From positions 6,590,893-6,654,892 of the forward strand of contig NC_014623.1 of NCBI RefSeq assembly GCF_000165485.1: DNA of 64,000 nt, given 5' to 3'. The DNA comes from Stigmatella aurantiaca DW4/3-1 (lineage in GTDB: Bacteria > Myxococcota > Myxococcia > Myxococcales > Myxococcaceae). The notes beneath the pieces are model-generated. The model saw only the letters and a program-made list of their open reading frames with translations, had not been told where the DNA came from and ran no database searches. Shown one piece after another: positions 59,797-64,000 of the stretch; position 1 is the stretch's first letter, and every line of letters begins with the position of its first letter. The position numbers and the translations under genes are program-made.

Positions 59797-60766
59797 CGGC
59801 TTCCTTGACGGCTTCCTTGACGGCTGCCTGGAGGGCTTCGAGGTGCTGGACAGGCAGCCCCATGCTCTTTCCCAGGGCGATGTATTCACCCATCATCTGC
59901 CGCGTCTGCGTGGAGACCTTGGTGAAGTGGAACTGCACGTAGGTCTCCACATCGAAGGGCGCCAGACGGGTGCCCAGCAAGAGGAGCTTGAGCGGCAGGG
60001 GCCGCAGGAGCCCCGGGGTGCCCTTGCCGGGTTTCCCTTCCACGATCTGAACGGCTTCCCGGGCCGCCTCGCGAACGGCTTTCGCGGAAGGCCCCTCTTG
60101 GAATCGCGCGAAGCTCCAGCCCGCGGTCTCCAGCCCACTCACGAAGACGTTTAGCAAGGCGGTGGGAACCGCGGTGGCCCGGACCACATCGGGATCTTCA
60201 TGGGCTGGATAGCCCCCCTGCCGAAGCGTCCGGATCACCTTCTGGAGCCGCTCCGGAGGACCGCTGAACAGGCCTCGTGCCATGGGCGGAAACCAGAACG
60301 CCATCCCCTGCCCGGACGGATCCCCCGGCTTCAAGGGCGTCTGGAAGCTGACGAAGGGAATCATTCCGCAGACGAGCCGGGAAGCGGGCACCCACTGCGA
60401 GAGCCAATCCCTGTCCTTGAGGCCGGGCTGGAGCATGACCCAGGTGGCCTCTCCCGTGACGCGGGCCAGCTCGCTCACCCAGGTTCCCTCGTGCAGCGCG
60501 GCGGAGGAGACGCAGAGCCAGACCTGGTCCCAGGCCTGGTTCGCCACCTCCTGGGGCGAGACGAGCACCCCGAATCCGGAGAGGCTCACCGGCAGGGCAT
60601 GTGAGAAGCGGCTGAGTTCCTGAAGGGTGAAGCCCGCGCGGGTGGACGCCACGTGCGGCTCCTTCACCAGGAAGGAGAGCTCGCAACCCGCCGCCTTCAG
60701 GAATTTTCCGAAAACCTGACCGACAGCTCCTGCTCCGACCAGAAGGACTCGAAGACGTGCGCTCAT
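59762..60766 (-). CDS. Ketopantoate reductase-like (PanE/ApbA family) oxidoreductase
   Basis: A 334-residue NADPH-type oxidoreductase with the PanE N-terminal Rossmann motif VLLVGAGAVGQVFGKFL. The domain order and length fit the family. However, the catalytic Lys usually found in the K-x-x-x-N-x-x-x-N-P segment is not seen; the matching stretch reads VVRATAVPTALLNVFV with Arg. Ketopantoate reduction is therefore uncertain. The C-terminus ends in the repeated AAVKEAVKEAVN, produced by a 12-bp tandem repeat, and overlaps the DUF1304 gene. Confidence 0.78.
   Translation of the reverse strand: MSARLRVLLVGAGAVGQVFGKFLKAAGCELSFLVKEPHVASTRAGFTLQELSRFSHALPVSLSGFGVLVSPQEVANQAWDQVWLCVSSAALHEGTWVSELARVTGEATWVMLQPGLKDRDWLSQWVPASRLVCGMIPFVSFQTPLKPGDPSGQGMAFWFPPMARGLFSGPPERLQKVIRTLRQGGYPAHEDPDVVRATAVPTALLNVFVSGLETAGWSFARFQEGPSAKAVREAAREAVQIVEGKPGKGTPGLLRPLPLKLLLLGTRLAPFDVETYVQFHFTKVSTQTRQMMGEYIALGKSMGLPVQHLEALQAAVKEAVKEAVNAPGGPATPR
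59793..59828. repeat. Three 12-bp tandem units at overlapping convergent gene ends
   Basis: TTGACGGCTTCC twice, then TTGACGGCTGCC. Read on the minus strand it encodes the repeated AVKEAVKEAV tail of the PanE-like protein; the plus-strand DUF1304 stop codon TGA sits within the first unit. Copy-number change would alter one protein's tail without affecting the other's reading. Confidence 0.85.
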
Positions 60767-60905
60767 GGCGGCGTCCTAGCCTGTCTCCGGCAGACATGCC
60801 GTAAAAACACTCCCGGCCGAAGCGGTGCTCGCCAGCGCCCTGTAGACTGCGCTCTGGGCCGACGCATCCCACACAGACTTCCGTCGGCTCCCCCGCAGCA
60901 TTCGG

Positions 60906-62582
60906 ATGGAACGACGTCTTCTCATGAGCGGTCTTCCCCTGGGACGCCCCCCTCTCACAGGAAGCGCGCGGCGCTCGCCCCTGCTTTCCCGTCTCCCCCT
61001 CCCGGTGTTCGTCCTGGCGGTGGCGCTCGCCGTGCGCGGGGCGTACCTCCTCACCGCGCACGGTCCGGCCTTCGATGCGCCTCTGGTCGACGCGGACTAT
61101 TACGACTCCCTGGGAGAGCGGCTTGCTCGCGGCGAGGGCTTCCCGGAAGGCCCCTTCTGGCAGCCGCCGCTCTACCCGGCCGTGCTGGGTGGCCTCTACT
61201 GGCTGGGCGGGCACAGCCTGTGGTGGCCTCGGCTCCTCCAGGCCTGTCTGGGCGCTTTCACCGCGGCGCTCGCCTGCGGGGTGGCGCGGCGCATCTCTGG
61301 CCGTCCGGGCGTGGGAGTGCTCGCGGGGATGCTGGTGGCCCTGCATGGCCCGCTCATCTTCTATGACGGAGAGCTGCTGGCCACCTCGCTCGGCACCTTC
61401 CTGGCGACCGCGGCGCTCTGGCTGGCCCTGCGCGAGCCTCGCTCTTTCTGGACGGCACTGGGCTGCGGCGCCTGCATGGGCCTCGGAGCGCTCACGGTGG
61501 CGCCCCTGCTGCTGCTCCTTCCACCGTTGGCCTGGGCCCTCGCGCAAGGCCGTCCCGTCCGCGCCGTGCTGTGTGGGGCCGTCTGCGCCGCCCTGGTGCT
61601 GTGCGCCACCGCCTTCAACCACGCCCGCACCGGCGAGTGGCTGCTCATCTCCGCCAATGGCGGCATCAACCTGTGGCTGGGCAACAACGCGGACGTGGAC
61701 GGGGCCATGGCCATTCGCCCCGGAGCGGCCTGGGAGACGCTGGTGAACGAGCCCGCGCGCTACGGCTTCCACACCCCAGCGTCCCAGGATGCGTACTTCA
61801 CCCGCAGGGCGCTGAGCTGGTGCGGCTCCCAGCCACTCACCTGCGCGAGCAACCTGCTGTGGAAGCTCCGGCTGCTCCTCATGGCCCGCGAGCTGCCCCG
61901 GAACGAAGCTCTCGCCGTCGTCCGCTCGCAGTCCCCCGTGCTGTGGGCCCTCACCGTGAGCCCGGGGGGCGTGGCGCTCCCCTACGCCCTGCTGTGGCCG
62001 CTCGCGGCGGCGGGGAGCGTGGCCCTCTGGCGCCAGGGGCGCTCCGGCACGGTGGAGGCACGGGCGGCGCTGACCGTGGCGGGGACTGCCCTCTTGCTCG
62101 CCGCGCCCTCCCTCCTCTTCTTCGTCTCCGGCCGTTACCGGGCGCCGCTCGCCCCAGTGCTGTGCGTGCTCGCGGCGCTGGGACTCCATGCGCTGACCTC
62201 ACGCGCGGCCCCCCGGGGGGTACCGGCCGCAATGGCCCTCGCCGTCCTGGGGCTGTCCGTGTGGCCCATGCGGCTGGCGGTGGATGCCGTCGACTTCGAG
62301 GCCGAGCTGCACTACGCCGTGGGCGGACGGCGGGCCCGGCTCGGCGATGACGTGGGCGCGGTGGAGGCCTGGCGCCAGGCGGTGAGCCGCAAGCCAGACT
62401 CTCTGGAAGCGGGCTTCAACCTCGGGCTTGCCCTCGAGCGGCTTGGACGCCTGGACGAGGCGGCCCATACCTATGAAGCCCTGCTGCGCTGGCATCCGGA
62501 CGAAGCGCGGGTGCACTCCCGGCTCGCCCAGGTGCGGAACGCAGTGCGCCATGGCCCCCCGGCGAGCCCTGTGAACCCGTAA
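60906..62582 (+). CDS. Polytopic GT39-like glycosyltransferase with C-terminal TPR
   Basis: A 558-residue membrane protein with about ten hydrophobic helices between residues 30 and 460, followed by a soluble C-terminus with two TPR-like units (GDDVGAVEAWRQAVSRKPDS, NLGLALERLGRLDEAAHTYE). The first outside loop has an acidic motif (PLVDADYYDSLGERLARGEG) as in GT39/ArnT-like lipid-linked-sugar transferases. It likely transfers a sugar from a polyprenyl donor. ATG 60906 or 60924 may start it; no clear ribosome binding site was found. Substrate unknown. Confidence 0.82.
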   Translation: MERRLLMSGLPLGRPPLTGSARRSPLLSRLPLPVFVLAVALAVRGAYLLTAHGPAFDAPLVDADYYDSLGERLARGEGFPEGPFWQPPLYPAVLGGLYWLGGHSLWWPRLLQACLGAFTAALACGVARRISGRPGVGVLAGMLVALHGPLIFYDGELLATSLGTFLATAALWLALREPRSFWTALGCGACMGLGALTVAPLLLLLPPLAWALAQGRPVRAVLCGAVCAALVLCATAFNHARTGEWLLISANGGINLWLGNNADVDGAMAIRPGAAWETLVNEPARYGFHTPASQDAYFTRRALSWCGSQPLTCASNLLWKLRLLLMARELPRNEALAVVRSQSPVLWALTVSPGGVALPYALLWPLAAAGSVALWRQGRSGTVEARAALTVAGTALLLAAPSLLFFVSGRYRAPLAPVLCVLAALGLHALTSRAAPRGVPAAMALAVLGLSVWPMRLAVDAVDFEAELHYAVGGRRARLGDDVGAVEAWRQAVSRKPDSLEAGFNLGLALERLGRLDEAAHTYEALLRWHPDEARVHSRLAQVRNAVRHGPPASPVNP

Positions 62583-62700
62583 AATACGACAATGCCGCTT
62601 TTCAAGCGCCGTCCATGCGCTTAAGACAGACACGTGCGCGGCGGCACCGGTCCGAAACCGGGTCCTCGCGCGAATCCCCCGAAGTCCCCTGGAGGTGCGT

Positions 62701-63525
62701 ATGACGAGCGGTCATTCCATGAAGGTCCTGGCCATCCTGGCGGCCCTGGCGGCGGGCTGTGGAAGCGGCCCCTCTGCCGTGGAGAGCGTCGAGCTGAAGG
62801 GCGCGGACGAGGGCGTGGGGACCCGCGACAGCGCGCTGACCAGCTGCGTCACCGCGGGGGCCAATCTCCAGACGACCACGGACCTGAACCTGCGCTCTGG
62901 CCCCGCGACGAGCTACGGCATCCTCCTGACCATGCCAGGCAGCGCCATCGCCAAGGAAGCCGGCGGCGGCTGTCCCACCAGCGGTTGGTACAAGGTGACT
63001 TACAGCGGCATCACCGGCTGGGCCTCGGGCACCTACCTCAACCTGGCGACGTCCACCCCGCCCTCGACGACGCGTGACAGCGCCATCGTCCGGGCCCAGA
63101 GCGCGATGGGCTTCTCCTACTGGTGGGGCCACGGCGGCTGGAAGGAGGGCGCCGCCAAGGGCTCGTGCTCCGGCAACTGCCCGAGCTGCACCCACAGCGG
63201 CTCGTACGGCGCGGACTGCTCTGGCTTCCTCGCCAAGGCATGGGTGGTGCCCAGCAGCAACAGCAACATGGCGACCGACTCGCACCCCTACAGCACCATC
63301 AGCTTCAACTCCGACACCAGCCAGTGGACGACCATCTCCCGGGACAACCTGCTGAAGGCGGACGCCCTCGTGTACAACACGGACGGCGCTGGCCACACCT
63401 TCCTCTACGAGTCGGGAGATGGCTGGGGCAGCATGTGGGCCTACGAGTGCAAGGGCTGCGCGTACGGCTGCGTGCACAACCTGCGGACCGCCACCACCAC
63501 CTACCACGCCATCCGGCACTACTGA
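62701..63525 (+). CDS. SH3-NlpC/P60 lipoprotein
   Basis: A 274-residue lipoprotein (lipid Cys20 in LAALAAGC). A bacterial SH3 domain (about 50-117: LNLRSGPATSYGILLTMPGS, YSGITGWASGTYLNL) precedes an NlpC/P60-type peptidase: Cys173 in GADCSGFLAKAWVV and His232 in DGAGHTFLYESGD. Such enzymes cut peptide bonds in cell-wall stem peptides. Four extra cysteines (SCSGNCPSCTH) before the nucleophile may form disulfides. GGAGGTG is ideally placed before the ATG. It may share a transcript with the protein that follows. Confidence 0.87.
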   Translation: MTSGHSMKVLAILAALAAGCGSGPSAVESVELKGADEGVGTRDSALTSCVTAGANLQTTTDLNLRSGPATSYGILLTMPGSAIAKEAGGGCPTSGWYKVTYSGITGWASGTYLNLATSTPPSTTRDSAIVRAQSAMGFSYWWGHGGWKEGAAKGSCSGNCPSCTHSGSYGADCSGFLAKAWVVPSSNSNMATDSHPYSTISFNSDTSQWTTISRDNLLKADALVYNTDGAGHTFLYESGDGWGSMWAYECKGCAYGCVHNLRTATTTYHAIRHY

Positions 63526-63553
63526 GCAGGCCCTTCCCCGGAGGGCTCGAGCC

Positions 63554-64000
63554 ATGAAGAAGCACAAGCGCGGTGTCATCCTCATCGGAGGGCTCGCCGT
63601 GCTCGTGCTCGGCGTCGCGCTCGGGGTGGCGCGAATGGGCACCCGGCCGCCGCCCGGCGCACCGCCCCCCACGGAGGATGCCCCTCCCCTCGCCGACACC
63701 TCCCAGCGCCCGGGTGAACGTCCTGGCCGCCCGTCCCCAGCGGACCCGGGACAGGGCCCGGCAAAGTCCTCGAAGCCCCGGGAGGTCTTCGCCGAGCTGG
63801 GCTGGGGCAGCGGTCCCTCCCAGCTTGGGCGCGAGCGCCCCCAAGAAGGCAACCCCGAGGCCCCCATGTCCCTGGCGACGACACCGCAGGGGGAAGCCGT
63901 GGTGCTGGATCAAATCAACGGCCGCCTCGTGCGGCTGGGCCCGGACGGGCTCGTGCGCGGCACCACACCCCTGACCCAGCAGACGCCCCAGGACGTCACC
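63554..64000 (+). CDS. Membrane-anchored protein, 3' truncated by window edge
   Basis: An open frame of 149 residues running off the window, starting at ATG 63554, 28 bases after the NlpC/P60 stop. The start is MKKHKRGVILIGGLAVLVLG, a membrane anchor, then a Pro/Gly-rich linker and the conserved-looking block VFAELGWGSGPSQLGRERPQ, EGNPEAPMSLATTPQGEAVV and LDQINGRLVRLGPDG. The last part resembles the first blade of an NHL-type beta-propeller, which would continue outside the window. Function is unknown. Confidence 0.75.
   Translation, partial: MKKHKRGVILIGGLAVLVLGVALGVARMGTRPPPGAPPPTEDAPPLADTSQRPGERPGRPSPADPGQGPAKSSKPREVFAELGWGSGPSQLGRERPQEGNPEAPMSLATTPQGEAVVLDQINGRLVRLGPDGLVRGTTPLTQQTPQDVT

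Noticed and set aside
60198-62189. 663-codon minus-strand frame opposite the GT39-like gene
   Set aside because: Composition is Arg/Gly/Gln-rich without hydrophobic pattern, while the plus strand gives regular membrane helices.

Overview
The window is a high-GC chromosomal segment whose gene content fits a myxobacterium, most likely of the Cystobacterineae (Stigmatella, Cystobacter or Archangium type). That placement is inferred from gene content: many secreted lipoproteins and polysaccharide hydrolases, an FHA-type sigma-54 activator next to a Ser/Thr kinase with TPRs, a choice-of-anchor A protein, and many one-component regulators. No 16S rRNA or tRNA is present to confirm it. No CRISPR array, insertion sequence, prophage or tRNA gene was seen.

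Layout. 1-11 kb is a chitin and glucan degradation region: a 5'-truncated GH20 chitobiase, a sigma factor, a minus-strand operon of three secreted CBM-bearing proteins (two GH18 chitinases and one with an unassigned catalytic region), and a GH31 alpha-glucosidase. 11-18 kb holds a pyruvate-oxidase-like TPP enzyme, a small lipoprotein/TonB-C pair, a choice-of-anchor A lipoprotein, an alpha/beta hydrolase and a ferredoxin-P450 pair. 18-25 kb is a coherent block: a C39-like cysteine-peptidase-fold protein, an FHA sigma-54 activator, a kinase-TPR receptor, and a lytic transglycosylase behind a sigma-54 promoter preceded by two tandem palindromes. 25-31 kb carries a GH92 mannosidase, an aldo/keto reductase with a divergently placed TetR regulator and matching operators, an ArsC/Spx protein and an exported threonine-aldolase-like enzyme.

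31-41 kb contains a secreted beta-propeller, an unusual three-part protein (adenosine-deaminase-like, SLOG-like Rossmann and Nudix domains), a FabF behind a perfect AT-rich operator, a SNF2 helicase with two SWIM fingers, and an L-lactate dehydrogenase. 41-52 kb is a run of regulator/target pairs: TetR with an epimerase-like protein, LysR with a TPP synthase and aldehyde dehydrogenase, SDR with AraC, and ArsR with an AHSA1 protein. It also holds a secreted lipin-like phosphatase. 52-64 kb returns to secreted proteins: a fascin/GH55-like beta-helix lipoprotein, a GH15 glucoamylase, a DUF5011 lipoprotein, HxlR with DUF1304, a PanE-like reductase, a GT39-like membrane protein, an SH3-NlpC/P60 lipoprotein and the start of a membrane-anchored protein cut by the window end.

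The hydrolases form a plausible predatory or saprophytic enzyme set (chitin, alpha-glucan, mannan, beta-glucan, peptidoglycan). The most novel candidates are the ADA-SLOG-Nudix fusion at 32565-35060 and the 18.3-24.8 kb kinase/FHA-activator/effector-like block. Several regulators sit next to inverted repeats clear enough to propose as their operators.
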